Of a DNA stretch of 64,000 nucleotides, positions 1-11,579 are shown piece by piece; position 1 is the stretch's first letter, and the number at the start of each line of letters is the position of its first letter. The DNA lies in contig CAUYUJ010010424.1 of NCBI GenBank assembly GCA_963575745.1, forward strand, positions 397,389-461,388, given 5' to 3'. Source of the stretch: Prorocentrum cordatum (taxonomy: Eukaryota > Sar > Dinophyceae > Prorocentrales > Prorocentraceae). A program made the position numbers and the translations under genes. The notes beneath the pieces are model-generated. The model ran no database searches. It was not told the origin of the DNA and worked only from the letters and a program-made list of their open reading frames with translations.

Positions 1-49
1 GTGATGTGTTTTGTTAATGTGGTGTTAACTGGGTATCAATGCCTCCATT

Positions 50-235
50 ATGCAGATGGCGATGCTGATAATGACGACCATGCTGATGACAATGGCTGGG
101 ATGACGATGGTGGTGATGATGGTGATGCTGTTGAGTATGGCGATTGATGGTGATGGTGATGGTGGTGATGATGGTGGCGGTGATGGTGATGGTGCTGATG
201 CTGATGGTGGTATTGATGTTGACTGTGGATGCGGT
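50..235. repeat. Imperfect GAT/GATGGT microsatellite
   Basis: Degenerate run of GATGGT, GATGAC and GATGCT triplets. It gives open frames of Met/Asp/Gly or His/Ile repeats in several phases, so these frames are not evidence of a gene. The same repeat class recurs at 5.1-5.4 kb and 7.6-8.4 kb. No gene is visible from here to the stop codon near 516. Confidence 0.8.
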
Positions 236-515
236 CGCATATGTGATGACCATAGCGCGGGGGCTGTTTGTTTGGAAACTATAGGCTGCTGCGGCCTTCG
301 CCCGTCAGCGCAACCTGCGACAGTGCTGCGCAGCTCAAGGGAGCTCGCCCACACTGAGGGCGAGCCAAAGAAAAAGAACGAGCGGCGCCAGAGGGCCGCC
401 GCCCGAGGCAGAGCGCACTCGAGAGCAATGAATGACCACAAACTCCACTCGCGCACGGTGTATCAGTCTCATCCTCATCTTCCTCCTCCTCCTCCTCCTC
501 CTTCTCCTCCTCCGT

Positions 516-1303
516 CTACGCGTACGTGCTCCGCACGTGTTTCACGCATGCGCCCCACGCTTCTGGGCGACCACCGTACTTCTTAAAAGAAAACACAGTC
601 TCTTTTGTGGACCCAGGGCACGGCTTGACACGGAACGATCCGTGAGCCTCAGAAGTGTAGATCGTGGCGGGCCCGAAATACCTGGGAGCCGCGCTCTTCG
701 AAAACTTGAGGTCGTCGGCAGAGCTGCTGGCCATGGCGGGCTTCCGCTTGCAGGTTACCTTCGGCTCGTGCTTGCCTCTCCCCCTGCCCTTGGACGAGTT
801 CTTGCCCTTGCCCCTGCCCCTGCTGGTGGCCTTCGCCTTCGCCTTGACGCTGCGCTTCACCGCTGGCCCCTGGGCAGGAGGGGGAGGAGGAGGGCGAGCT
901 GGAGGAAGAGGAGGAGGACGCGATGAGGGGGGCGAGGAGGAGGAGGAGGAGGAGGAGGAGGAGGAGGAGGAAGAAGAACTCCTCCTCCTCCTCCTTCTCC
1001 TCCTCCTTCTCCTCCTCCTCCTCGTCCATCCCCTTTTGGGGCGCCGCTTCCTCCGCATCCTCCTCCCCCTCTTCCTCTCCCTCCTGCTCCTCCTCCTCTG
1101 GCCCCTCCTGCTCCTCCTCTTCGCCATCGCCACCGCTGCCATTGTCGCCGAGGCCGTCGTCAGAATCAACACCGTCGTCATCACCATCGTAAGCAGTACC
1201 GACGCCGTTACCATTATCGGCAGTGCCAGGATCGTCGCCATCAGCACCATCACCATCATCACCACCATCACCATCGGCATACCACCATCGCCATCGCTAT
1301 TAC

Positions 1304-1339
<36 letters not shown>

Positions 1340-2645
1340 TATCATTATCATTATCATTATCATCATCATCATCATCCATCGCCATCTGCAGATTCATCAT
1401 CACCAACATCATCACCGTCATCGTTGTCGTCGTTATCATCGTTACCATCGTCGTCATTACCATCGCCTCCTCCTCCTCCTCCTCGTCGCTGTCCTCGTGT
1501 TCGCCACTGCCGTCCTCCGACTCGGCAAGGTCGGCCTCGCTGTCCTTCCGCAAGCGCTTCTGGATCATGCTGGTCACCTGCTCCATGCTGGGGGCGGCTG
1601 CGGCGGCTGCAGCGATCGCTGGAGGTCCGCTTGGAACGGGAGCTGGAGGCGGGAGCTGCGCCTGCTGCACGGTTGCCAGCGGCGCAACGATTGCGCTTGG
1701 CGCGGATTGTTGGGCCTCCGAGGGCGCGCCGTGGCTGGACGGCGCGTCGCACAGTTGCAGCGCTGACGGCGCCTGCCTCGGCGTTGTCGGGCTCGGCATG
1801 GCCAGCTGCAACCTCGGGGCGCCAGGCATCAGGGAGCTCGGGGAGCTGTGATAGATCTGCTGCTGCTGCTGGTGGCCCATGAACTGCCGCATCACGCCCT
1901 TCTTCTGAGGGGGCACCGCGTGCTCGCATCCAGTTTTCGAATTCCTGCAAACTTTCATCTGTTCCACCATGGCCCTGTGCTGCACTGACCAGCGCGTCGG
2001 CGCTGGGGGCTGCTCCGAGAAGGCCTGCTTGTACACGTCAGGGTTCTCGCGCTCGAAGTCCTGGAGGTTCTCTGGGTAGTTCTTCGGCCCCTGAAGCATC
2101 GTCGGCGAGGATTCCGCGGTGGCCCTCACAAGGGCCTTGAACCTGCGAGTCTCCTCGAGAAGCCGATCGACGTTGTAGGGTTCCGTCTGAAGGGCCAGCG
2201 CCGCGCCACGGGCGGCTGTTTTCTCGTCGGGGCTCCGAATGCCGATCAATACGAACTGCATCGCCATAGACATCAGCTTGGTCTGGGGGTCTCCGCTCGC
2301 GTCGAGGAACTTCGTCCATGCCTCCTCTGTCATGTAGACGTCGATGTACTGGTTGACTTGTTTCTCTGGCGTCACCACTCCAGTCAGCGAGCCACTCAGG
2401 TGCACCTTCCCGTTCAAGCTGGTCATGATGTTCTCCACGCTGGCTGCAGGGAGGACGCCTGAAATGATGCTGTGTATCTGGATGGCATCATCTGGCCTGA
2501 TGCCCTTGACCGTGCGAATGCCCTGAAGAATCCCAGCAGTCGCATCGACTTTCAATCGATCGTGCTTGTCACCTGTCGAGCCGCATTGCGCCATGAGGTT
2601 GACGTACTCAATTCGTTGCCGAACGAATGTGGCAAGTGAAGACAT
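516..2645 (-). CDS. Intronless hypothetical protein with acidic and basic low-complexity tracts
   Basis: About 709 codons. The ATG at 2645 (MSSLATF) is the first Met in frame; a GTG 21 nt upstream is less likely. Residues 1-240 are ordinary globular-looking sequence (helical, with DVYMTEEAWTKFLD). Next come a Gln/Pro/Ala linker with a QQQQQ run and an acidic Glu/Asp tract. Met/Thr/Val and Asp/Asn runs from a GAT microsatellite (about 1255-1470) follow, then Arg and Ser runs from a GAG/TCC repeat (about 905-1025). The C-terminal ~55 residues are non-repetitive again (ATIYTSEAHGSFRVKP, then FSFKKYGGRPEAWGACVKHV) and resemble a short DNA-binding-like module seen in dinoflagellate proteins. That is inference; I cannot assign a function. 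The Met/Thr run suggests the phase may have slipped within the microsatellite, since a neighbouring frame reads Gly/Asp-rich and acidic there. A degenerate spliced leader lies 36 nt upstream of the ATG, which fits origin from a reverse-transcribed mRNA. Confidence 0.6.
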
Positions 2646-2680
2646 TGAGCTGCGCTCCTGGGGCACGCGGCTACAATAAA

Positions 2681-2703
2681 CTGAGCCAAAACGGCTAGGC
2701 TAC
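2681..2703 (-). other. Relict dinoflagellate spliced-leader sequence
   Basis: Read on the minus strand this gives TAGCCGTTTTGGCTCA. Against the 21-nt dinoflagellate spliced leader it matches about 16 of 21 positions without gaps, including the TTTTGGCTCA core. It lies 36 nt upstream of the ATG of the minus-strand gene at 516-2645. Dinoflagellate mRNAs receive this leader by trans-splicing, and genomic relics next to start codons are known marks of mRNAs recycled into the genome. The match is seen in the sequence; the recycling history is inference. Confidence 0.55.
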
Positions 2704-3017
2704 ATGATGATGATGATGGCGTTTGATGGTGATGTTGCGGTTAATGATTGTGATATATAAGCCTGCAGGGGTCTGATCTCATGCAGGTGCCCTTGCAGGG
2801 TTCCGATGGGGCCACAGTGGTTCCAATGCTTATGTTAGATTTGCAACGTGTTTGCTTGATATCCGCATCGCCCCAAGATGAGAAATCATACGAAACCTCA
2901 AAAGGTTAGTTTGAATTATCTTGAACCTTATGAAAAAGTTAAAATGACTTAAAACGACTTATAAAACTTATCTTAAAGTTCGCGTAATGTTTTCGTAAAG
3001 TTTCTTATAAGCTTATA
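2704..3017. other. AT-richer spacer, no gene seen
   Basis: Relatively AT-rich stretch between the relict leader and the GAGGCT array. It contains a TATATAA at about 2754 and short repeats of ACTTATAA-like sequence near 2950-3015. No convincing coding sequence or RNA gene was recognised. Confidence 0.5.
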
Positions 3018-3645
3018 AGTGAGGCTCAGGCTGAGGCTGAGGCAGGCTGAGGCCACAGGCCTGAGGCTGAAGGCAGGCTGAGGCTGAGGCTGAAGCAGGC
3101 TGAGGCTGAGGCTGAGGCAGGCTGAGGCTGAGGCTGAGGCAGGCTGAAGGCAGGCTGAGGCTGAGGCTGAGGCTGAGGCTGAGGCTGAGGCTGAGGCTGA
3201 GGCTGAGGCAGGCTGAGGCTGAGGCAGGCTGAGGCTGAGGCTGAGGCTGAGGCTGAAGGCAGGCTGAGGCTGAGGCTGAGGCTGAGGCAGGCAGGCTGAG
3301 GCTGAGGCAGGCTGAGGCTGAGGCTGAGGCTGAGGCTGAGGCTGAGGCTGAGGCTGAGGCTGAGGCTGAGGCTGAGGCTGAGGCTGAGGCTGAGGCTGAG
3401 GCTGAGGCTGAGGCTGAGCTGAGGCTGAGGCTGAGGCTGAGGCTGAGGCTGAGGCTGAGGCTGAGGCTGAGGCTGAGGCTGAGGCTGAGGCTGAGCAGGC
3501 TGAGGCTGAGGCTGAGGCTGAGGCTGAGGCTGAGGCTGAGGCTGAGGCTGAGGCTGAGGCTGAGGCTGAGGCTGAGGCTGAGGCTGAGGCTGAGGCCTGT
3601 GAGGCTGAGGCCAGGCTGAGGCTGAGGCTGAGGCTGAGGCTCATG
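3018..3645. repeat. (GAGGCT)n hexanucleotide array
   Basis: About 100 copies of GAGGCT, interrupted by GCAGGCT, GAAGGC and short deletions that shift phase. Open frames across it encode only Ala-Ser, Gln-Pro or Leu-Ser dipeptide repeats and should not be called genes. Confidence 0.95.
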
Positions 3646-3774
3646 AGGCGCTGAATGCGACTACGACTGCGAGAACAGCAGAATTCTACAACTGGATTCT
3701 CATCCGAATCTTAAGGGGAATGCTTCCAGATATGCTCCTAAACATCGCTGTTAGGTTGCTTTGCCGGGATAATT

Positions 3775-3965
3775 CACCGTTTCCGAAAAAGTGTCCCTTG
3801 AACATGGAAACGGCAACAAACGGCGATCGGAAACGGCAGCAAAAACGGCTCCAGGATTGGAACCGGAGCGGGAACTGGTAAAAGAACGGCGACGGAACCG
3901 GTAACAAAAACGGCGTCGGAACCAGCATAAAAAATGGCAAAACGCAACCGGTTAAAGAACGGCCC
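3775..3965. repeat. Imperfect AACGG/GGAAC minisatellite
   Basis: Degenerate tandem motif of the form GGAACNGGnAnnAAAAACGGC repeated about ten times between the hexamer array and unique GC-rich sequence. No coding potential was recognised. Confidence 0.7.
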
Positions 3966-4147
3966 TGTCGTTTCCAGGGCCCATAGACTAAGGTCAGGGG
4001 GGAGGCACTGGTCGGGCTTCTGGCCCTTCGGGGCACAGGATTCCGCACCGGGGCTCACGGGCCAGGGCGGGGCGGTCAGAGAGGGACCTGTACGAGAGAA
4101 CGCGCCGCCTGGTTCCCTGGCTCATCGATGCAATCAACGCGCCTAGT

Positions 4148-4290
4148 AAGGATGCGCGTCTTCGTCTAGGGTACCCTTGTGTCCTTGCCTCTGCGGCCCG
4201 TCCTCTGCCGTTTTCCCGGGTCGCCGCCGCCCCAAAAATTCAAATTTCGGCCTCCAAGAGTCTTGCGTCCTTGCCGCCTGTCCTTGATAC
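4148..4290 (+). repeat. Dispersed repeat family B, copy 1
   Basis: Contains GATGCGCGTCTTCGTCTAGGG, then ACCCTTGTGTCCTTGCCTCT and GGCCTCCAAGAGTCTTGCGT. The same ordered segments recur at about 28420-28572 (closest match), 14020-14280 and 45530-45665. It is an interspersed repeat about 150 bp long, with no protein coding evident. Confidence 0.65.
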
Positions 4291-5105
4291 ACGCTTTGAC
4301 TGTAGTTCCCTTGCCGCTGTGATGATCGCACTCCTTGCTAGAATTGAGGCGAAATGCGGTCAGGAACGTGTGCTTGGCGTGCCACGCCTCCAGTTCTGGC
4401 CAACCACTCATCGGCGCGACTCGCTGACCACGTCTCCGTCCCCAGGCGACAGCGTCCCGAGGTGTCCCCGGCCTCCCACCCCGCAGAACGGAGCGACACG
4501 CCATCAGCTTGCAAGACGTAGCCTGTCGCTGGGGCCGCCGCCGCGACACGCTAAGAGCAGGTTCGTGGCCGCAGATTCTGGACGTGGGCCGAAAGGCTTC
4601 TTGGCATGCGCGCCGTCTCGCAGTGCAGCAGGCTCCGCGGGGGGCCAGGGGCTCCTTCCGATGTGGCCGTGGGCTCGCGGGGGCGGCGGGGTGGCCAAAG
4701 AGGGGGGAAGTGTCCCCAGGGCAGCAGGGGTGTTGCTCTGAGTGCTGGCCGCCTCAGACAGAGGATGCAGTATTGGGCCTCTCGGGTGGGGGCGCGGTGC
4801 CGGACGTGGGGTGGGGCCTCCCCTGGGCAACGAGAGGGTTTGATCGGAGTGCCAGGTCCTTCTGATCGCCACGATCGAAATCGGCACGCAAAGACAGCAG
4901 ACGAAGACCGACAGCAGATCTTGCCTATTTTGAGAAGGCCTCGATCTCGGCGTCGCAGTTGAGGAAAAAGGTTGCCTGCCTAACATCGGCCGCTGTCGGT
5001 TTCTGCCAACATCTGCTGGTGGGCATCGACCCCATGTTTTGTTCGTGCCAATTCCAGATGTGCCGATTTCAGGCACTGGGCCGAGCACTGGGAATGAGGG
5101 GCGGG
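4291..5105. other. GC-rich sequence, no supported gene
   Basis: Several overlapping open frames exist on both strands, as expected at this GC content. None shows a recognisable domain or clear coding bias. Confidence 0.4.
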
Positions 5106-5114
5106 GGGCTGAGG

Positions 5115-5395
5115 CTGATCATGATACGGTTCTTACTGAAGATGATAATGATGATACAGATGATGCCGATGCTGATGCTTATGATGATGATCATGTTGGC
5201 GATAATGATGACGCTTGGGATGATGATGAGGAGGAGGAGGATGCTCATTACCATCGTCGTCATCATCAGCATCATCATAATGTCTTTGGCCACGGCGTCT
5301 CGTCGCACGTTATCTTCATCATCATCATCATCATCAGCATCAGCATCATCATCATCATCATCATTATCATCATCATCATCATCATCTGTAACTCC
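5115..5395. repeat. GAT/ATC microsatellite, two blocks in opposite phase
   Basis: A GATGAT-rich block at 5115-5240 is followed by an ATC/CATCAT-rich block at 5250-5395. The second is the reverse complement of the repeat type in the first, so the pair could fold back imperfectly. Confidence 0.8.
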
Positions 5396-6660
5396 ACCAT
5401 CAGCATCATTATTACAGTAATTGCGTGCACCCTCACCTCGGCAGCCATACACTGCGCGCGCAGGGCTGCAGAAGAGGGTGAGATCATAGGTCTCCAGGTC
5501 TCACTTGCACTCTTAGGTTGGGAGAACACGTTTGGTAAACTCGCCAAGACCAGCGTACCCGCGGGTTTGCAGAGGATGGGGGTGCCCGTCAAGTTACAAA
5601 ACGTTTTCAGTCATCGTACCAAGAACCCAAGCCAAAGTTTCCATACGGCGACCAGACATCCGTCTGGTACTCTCAGGATTCCGGAATCCACCAGGGATGC
5701 TCTGTATTGGCACGAATGTGTGTCTGGTAGCCATGACTACCATGTTCCACGACGTCCACCAGTCCGGTGATAATTTGATAGGGTGTTCATCGGGCCTGGG
5801 GGCACATGTCGGTGAAGTTCTATAGGTCACTGTATAGGATTCTTGCAGCAACTGAGCACGAAGGAGCCAGACATGTAATGCAATGTTGCAGAGGGAAATG
5901 CGAGGTAGCCGAAGCTGCTGGAATGCCGAACATCTGCTAGGTTGACGGCACAAGCAGTTAACGTATAGGCAGGGTGAAATGTCAGGGCTGCCGACTTAAA
6001 GAACACTCGGCAACACGCGGGAATGGGAAACGAGAATTGAGGTATGCATGGCAATGCTCAAGAAGGTGGATTTGTTTCGGAGAGAGAGAGAGAGAGAGAG
6101 AGACATCAGGTGCCCTGCTAAATTCAAATTGCAAGTGCAACGCGCAGCCATTAAATCTGAGCTCCTGTACGGGCTCGAACCAACCCAACCCAAACAGGGC
6201 ACATTGAATTGATTCGACCTTTTTCATCTCCAAGGACTGCGTACAAGCGGACGGAAACGTGGTTCGACAGGGAGGGAGAGAACCCAGACCCATCATCAAG
6301 TTCAGCGCGGTGCACGCCAGGAAAACAATGGCAGCCTGTCGCCCAGCTGATAGGTAACATTTGACCCTGTCACACTTCAACCCAGACCGTGGACGCAGGG
6401 AAGGCCGCTCCATGCTGAAATGGGCGGTCCGGTGTTCGCTGCCAGCAGCTCTCCGTCTCGCGAAGGTCAATGTCACGAACCTGTTCCACACCAGAGCTAT
6501 CCGAAATGTCGCCCGACGTCAGTCAATTACTTGATTGCCGTCGTCACCTCGATGTATTTGGTCTTTTCTCCACTTTTTCTCCTCTGCCCCCCCTGTGCCC
6601 TCCCTCCGCTTCCGGCTCCGCTAGTGTTCATAGGAGAACACAGCGCATTCTGCGCACGCT
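5396..6660. other. Mostly unique sequence, no recognised gene
   Basis: Less repetitive than its surroundings. Short open frames occur on both strands but no family is recognised. A perfect (GA)n run lies at about 6080-6102. Confidence 0.4.
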
Positions 6661-7340
6661 GGGAAGGGGTGGGGTTCGAACCAGCCCTCCCCCCTCCTGA
6701 AATGAAGGGGGGAGTGTTCGGACCAGGGGGGAGCCGCACCCGTCGGGGTTCGAAGTGGGAGCTGGGGGTGGGGCCTGACTTGTAGTTGGGTGGGTTCGAG
6801 CCGCCTCCCCCCCCCTCCTCCCTCCCCAATGGCAACGCAACCGACGACGGTGAGCGCCGGCGCCGGCGCCGTCGGGTAACGACGACGACGATTGAGCTTC
6901 AGTAGGATGTCATCAAAGCCTTGAGCAAGCCCGAGTAAGATGTCAGTAGAGTTGGGTAGAGCCCTTGAAGGATTCAGCCAGAGTTGAGTCCAGCTATAGT
7001 AAATCCTGTTTGAGTTGGAACGAGCACCACTCGGATCCATTTATAGAGCTGGTTCGAGCTCGATTGGGATCGAGCTCGAGCTCGATCGATTCGGCTCCAG
7101 TAGGAGCCCAGTGGGCTTGGATCGAGCTCGATTGGGATCTCAGTAAAGATGATTCCAGCTATAGTAGGATTCAGTTAGAGCTGGATCAAGCCCTCGTAGG
7201 AGCTAATGAGGGTTTGATCCAGCTATGGCACGATGGTGTTAGAGTTGGATCGAAGCCGACTGCCGACTAGGATGTTATTTAAGGTCGATCCAGCTAGAAG
7301 AGGATTCGATTCAAGCTCGATCGAGCACTAATAGGATTCT
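6660..7340. repeat. GTTCGAACC-type repeats and a GATCCAGCTATAGTAGGA minisatellite
   Basis: At 6660-6850, C- and G-rich stretches surround GGTTCGAACC-like palindromes and a GGCGCCGGCGCC block. The same type recurs at 12720-13050 and 13500-13660. From 6890 to 7340 a degenerate unit of about 50 bp repeats, with motifs such as TCCAGCTATAGTAGGATTC and GAGTTGGATCGAGC. No gene is supported. Confidence 0.6.
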
Positions 7341-7649
7341 AGATTCTATTCGCGGAAGGGAGGGGAAGGGGTCGTTTAACCCCCACCCCGTCGGATAGGG
7401 AGGGCCCAGTTCGACATCCCCCCTCCGGGGAGGGTCCCTTCCCCGTTCAAACAGGCCGGTGTCATGGGGCGGGGGCCGGTTCTTTGGGCGATTCAAATGT
7501 TTCTTTTTGGGGGGTCCGACCTGTCCAAAGGTTTTTGTCCAAGCACGCGTTCTCGAAATCAGTTCTCCCGAAGGAAAGAGGAACGAGACAGCCAGCACGC
7601 TCCGCCACGCACGCGCCGTGGCAACGCAGCGCACGGACACAACAATTAC

Positions 7650-7661
7650 CAACACCATCAC

Positions 7662-7720
<59 letters not shown>

Positions 7721-7906
7721 CCATCATCACCATCATCATCATCATCCTAATCACCATCATCATCGCTACCATCACCATCATGATCATGGCTCGACCGACC
7801 ATCCCTGAAGCCCCCCTCTCTTTCAGCCTCGATCAGTTCAACTATCCTCAGAATCATCTTTATTGACATCATCACCAGCATTATCATCATCATCATCATC
7901 ATCGCG

Positions 7907-7948
<42 letters not shown>

Positions 7949-7954
7949 ACGTCG

Positions 7955-8004
<50 letters not shown>

Positions 8005-8137
8005 ATCACCATCATCATCGCTACCATCACCATCATGATCATGGCTCGACCGACCATCCCTGAAGCCCCCCTCTCTTTCAGCCTCGATCAGTTCAACTAT
8101 CCTCAGAATTATCTTTATTGGCATCATCACCAGCATT

Positions 8138-8168
<31 letters not shown>

Positions 8169-8174
8169 ACGTCG

Positions 8175-8224
<50 letters not shown>

Positions 8225-8415
8225 ATCACCATCATCATCGCTACCATCACCATCATGATCATGGCTCGACCGACCATCCCTGAAGCCCCCCTCTCTTTCA
8301 GCCTCGATCAGTTCAACTATCCTCAACATTATCTTTATTGACATCATCACCAGCATTATCATCATCATCGTCAACGTCGTCATCATCATCATCATCGTCG
8401 TCGTCGTCGTCGTCG
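7650..8415. repeat. Composite repeat: CAT microsatellite plus a unique ~110-bp segment in three copies
   Basis: A segment containing CCTAATCACCATCATCATCG, GGCTCGACCGACCATCCCTG and TTCAGCCTCGATCAGTTCAA occurs three times (from about 7746, 8001 and 8220), separated by (CAT)n of varying length. The unique parts are almost identical, so the duplications are recent. Open frames give poly-His, poly-Met or poly-Ser and are not genes. Confidence 0.9.
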
Positions 8416-8614
8416 TCATCATCATCACAAACTTCATCACCAGGATCATCTGGGCCATGGGCAGCGTAGGGGGTGTCTGGGGCACTGGCCTTTTCAGAGC
8501 AGAGGGGCGGGCAGTCGTCGGCCCCACGAGTGGGAGGGAGGGTGCCGGTCGGTGGGGTGCCTTCCGGGCGCGGCCGAGGTGGCTCGATCGAAAGGTCGGT
8601 CCCTCTCGAACAGG

Positions 8615-8802
8615 CCCAGACATGATCGCGTCGTAAAAAACAATCGGGGCGGCAGGTTGTTTTGCCATTTTCGGCCTCGGGGGGCCCTCGCCGGGCCTCG
8701 GAAGCGTCAAACAACGACTCAGGACGAAAAACCGGTCCCAGGGAACGGGTCGGGACTTCCAAGGACCCCCTCCTGAAAAAATCAGGACGTCTCATGTCTG
8801 GG
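8615..8802. mobile_element. MITE-like element, CCCAGACATG family, copy 1
   Basis: 188 bp bounded by the perfect inverted repeat CCCAGACATG / CATGTCTGGG. Inside are GAAGCGTCAAACAACGACTC and CCGGTCCCAGGGAACGGGTC, shared with 25511-25696 and 27799-27978. It has no coding capacity. Short inverted termini, similar length and dispersed copies fit a non-autonomous DNA transposon. The transposase family is unknown. Confidence 0.7.
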
Positions 8803-10290
8803 TCAGCACTGGGGTTCGCTCCTCTCGATCGGCCTGTTCTGCAATCTCGTTCCGTCCAGCGCGGGACACCGTTGGCGCATCCAGCAAGATGCCTGCCTGC
8901 CAGCAGGCGCTCTGCAGAAGCTCGGGGGGCGCCTCAGGACATTCGAAGACGAATGCTGTGCCCCAGCGCTTCTTATAGTGAGTAAGATTGCGAAGGCCTT
9001 ACGGCCGGTGCCGTCGACACTGAAGATGAGGACGCTGACCACGACGAGGTAGAAGGAGGAGAAGTAGGACGAGCATTGGGAGGAGCCGCATGAGGCGGCC
9101 AAGTGCCTCTTGTAGTCAGTAAGAGTTCTTCTCGCGAGTGCCTGCTGCCCCCCCGCGCGGGAGACATGGCGACTCGGCGCCGGGACTCCCGGGCGGAGGC
9201 GGGGTGTCGGGGAGGGGCCCGGGCCCCCCTTGTGCAGCCGAGGGGGTTTGCTGGTCGGGGCGCCGCGGCTCGGCAATCCCTGGTCGGAGGTGGGGCGTCG
9301 GAGGGGTCGCCAAAGGGATGTTCGGATGCTCTTTTTGGGGGACCCTCCTGGGGCCCACCCAACGGATCTGTTCGACCCCAGGTCAACTCAAGTTCGACTC
9401 AGGGTTCGACTCAGGCTCGACTCAGGTTCGACTGAGGTTCGACTCAGGGTCGACTCATCTCGACGGACGTTCGACGCAGCTTCGGCGCAAGAGTGGAGCG
9501 AGTGCTTCCAAGAAGCTCCCCAGAATGAGCATCCAGGGTTTTGGCTAGAGCGCCTGTCCAGTCAGACAGTAGGCTAGGCAGTGGGGCAAGGCGACGAGTG
9601 TGCGCTGGATTTTTCCACAACGGGCGCTTTCGGTGGGGTTCTGCCCCCGGGCCTTCAGGGGTGATCGGTCGGGCTCGAGGAACACCGCAGACAGATCAGG
9701 CTACGGGGCTTAGACTTCCAGTCGTGATTTTTCGCGATGTTGCAGTGGATTCGCGACATCGGGGGGGGGGTCAGAGGGGGCGGCGCGGTGAACGTCAGAC
9801 GCAGGCGGGTGGGCCAAGGTGGGAGAGTTTCCTTCTCGCACGCCATTGGGGTCGGCGGGCTTTGAGAGCAGCCTCTGGGCGGATGCCTCCCGAGGTCCCT
9901 GGAGGCCTGCGGAGGTCCCCAGCCAGAGACTTGGGCCCAGGCCTCGAATCTCGAGCCTCGAACCTTCCGAGGCATTCAACGTCATAATTTTGTTCACAAC
10001 ATGGCTCCCCAGAGGTCTGGACCCCTTCGCTGGGACAGGTTTGTCATCCCGGGCTGCTTCTGACGGTCCAGGGGCCCAGTCGGGACCAGGGATGCCGCTG
10101 CGAGGATATTAATTGTCAGGAAGGTGGGGCCCGCAACGCGCAATCTGCCCCAAAAAAATATACAGACACCGTGCAATGCATTGTTCCTGGACCTCAGCGG
10201 AGGGTGGCGATGGATGATTCACACCGCCGCCCTGCCTGAAGGTACATGCATAGCTCGTCGGAGAGATTGTGTGTATGAGAGATTCACAAA
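8803..10290. other. GC-rich intergenic sequence with a short GACTCAGGTTC minisatellite
   Basis: No supported gene. At about 9375-9462 an 11-bp unit (GACTCAGGTTC) repeats about eight times. A family E fragment, including TTTTTCGCGATGTTGCAGTG, lies at about 9715-9760. Diverged sequence of the CCCAGACATG family (GGTCTGGACCCCTTCGCTGG) lies near 10013-10060. Confidence 0.5.
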
Positions 10291-10515
10291 TATGTGCATA
10301 TACATGTGTATATATATATATATATGTATGTGTATGCGCATGTGTATGTACACATGTTTGCATATTTGTATACAGTCGTATACACATATGTATATGTATA
10401 TGTATAGGTATAGGTATAGGCATAGGTATAGGCGTCGGTATAGTATAGGTATAGGTATATGTATATGTAAATGTATTTGTATATTTATAGTATATGTATA
10501 TGTGTGCATTCGTGG
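10291..10515. repeat. TA/TATG/TATAGG microsatellite
   Basis: Mixed dinucleotide and hexanucleotide repeat: (TA)n, TATGTG and GTATAG. Open frames encode Tyr-Ile-Cys or Met-Tyr-Arg repeats only. Confidence 0.9.
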
Positions 10516-11560
10516 CGTACTCAAGCCTGAGGTCCAGGCATGCTTAGGTCCCCCCGAGCACGGCACGCCTTCGCGGCCTTCCGTCGGCGTTGGGGGGCCA
10601 GGTGCATGTGGTTCGGCCGAGGAGCCATCCGACCCCGCAGCGGCAGAGGGCATGGAAGTCCTTGCCGCCGAAGGTCACTCTTGCCTGGGTTCACTCCTTC
10701 CATGTGGCCACCAAGGGCTCCAAGAAACCTCCTCCCGAAAAGCAGGGCCAGCGTTTCCTGCGTTTCCTGACCAACTTGCCAGCAAGCTGGCCCAGTCTCT
10801 TGAGCACGCTTGCCCCTCCAACGTGAACAGCAGAAGGTTGCCCAGGACTGTTTCCAGGAACCCCTGGGACGCTGCAGACGTCTGAAACTATCGTTTCCTT
10901 GATCGTACCTCCGGCTGTTAGGCCGCTGCGCCCTCGTCGCGAAGCACGGCCGCTCCACCTCGGGCCCCTGCCCCCCCCCCCCTCGGCCGCCCGCCCAGGC
11001 CGTCGGAGCGGCCCGGCTTCTGGGCCGGCGGGCGCCCCTGGGCCGCTCTGGACGTCTTCCACGGCCTGGGCGTGTCCACGGACGATCGGGGGCGCGCCAG
11101 AAGTCGCCACGAAGAGGCCGCGGCTTCGGCCACCTGCCCCGGGCGCGATTCCTGGACGCGCGAGCGCATTTAGTGCTTTTCCTTCGCCCTCGTTTTCTCA
11201 GCCCGTCGTGGTCCTCTCTTTCGAGGAGGGGGGAGCGGCTCGAGGTTCTGGGCTCGGGGCTGCTTTGAGCCTTTGTCGGCCTTCAGGGACCTTTTCGGGC
11301 CCCAGGACCGTGAAACAAACAAATCCAGGGTGAGCAACTACACCAGGTGGACCCTGGGAGGGGTCTGGGGACCGATTTTGAAACGGATTTGGCCTCGTCC
11401 CCACCTCGATGTTGTGGGGCCCCATCCAGTTCGGACCTCCTGGCCGTCTCCAAGAAGAAACTGCGTCCTGGACCCTGACGTTCCAGTTCCAGGAAGGCTA
11501 AGAAATATAACCACAGCCGAGGCTTCGTGCAGTTCAGGGAGGCCTACCAGTCTGCAGGGC
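10516..11560. other. GC-rich intergenic sequence, no supported gene
   Basis: Several short frames overlap on both strands. One frame near 10990-11150 (containing WAALDVFHGLGVSTDDR) reads like an exon, but it has no recognisable family and no clear splice borders. A ~90-bp stretch at 11462-11560 (CTGGACCCTGACGTTCCAG, then GTGCAGTTCAGGGAGGCCTA) is repeated at about 12310-12400. Confidence 0.35.
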
Positions 11561-11579
11561 CATCTACTGGCCTTCGGGC

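Noticed and set aside
6664-6685. GGTTCGAACC as a possible tRNA T-arm or pol III B box
   Set aside because: No acceptor stem, D-arm or anticodon arm could be paired around it; the motif belongs to a C/G-rich repeat found at several places.
7640-8415. Regularly spaced repeats as a possible CRISPR array
   Set aside because: The repeats are CAT microsatellite with three long direct copies; no uniform repeat-spacer structure and a eukaryotic context.
10124-10885. 253-codon forward frame
   Set aside because: The central half is a TA/TATG microsatellite; the ends show no family and overlap reverse frames of equal quality.
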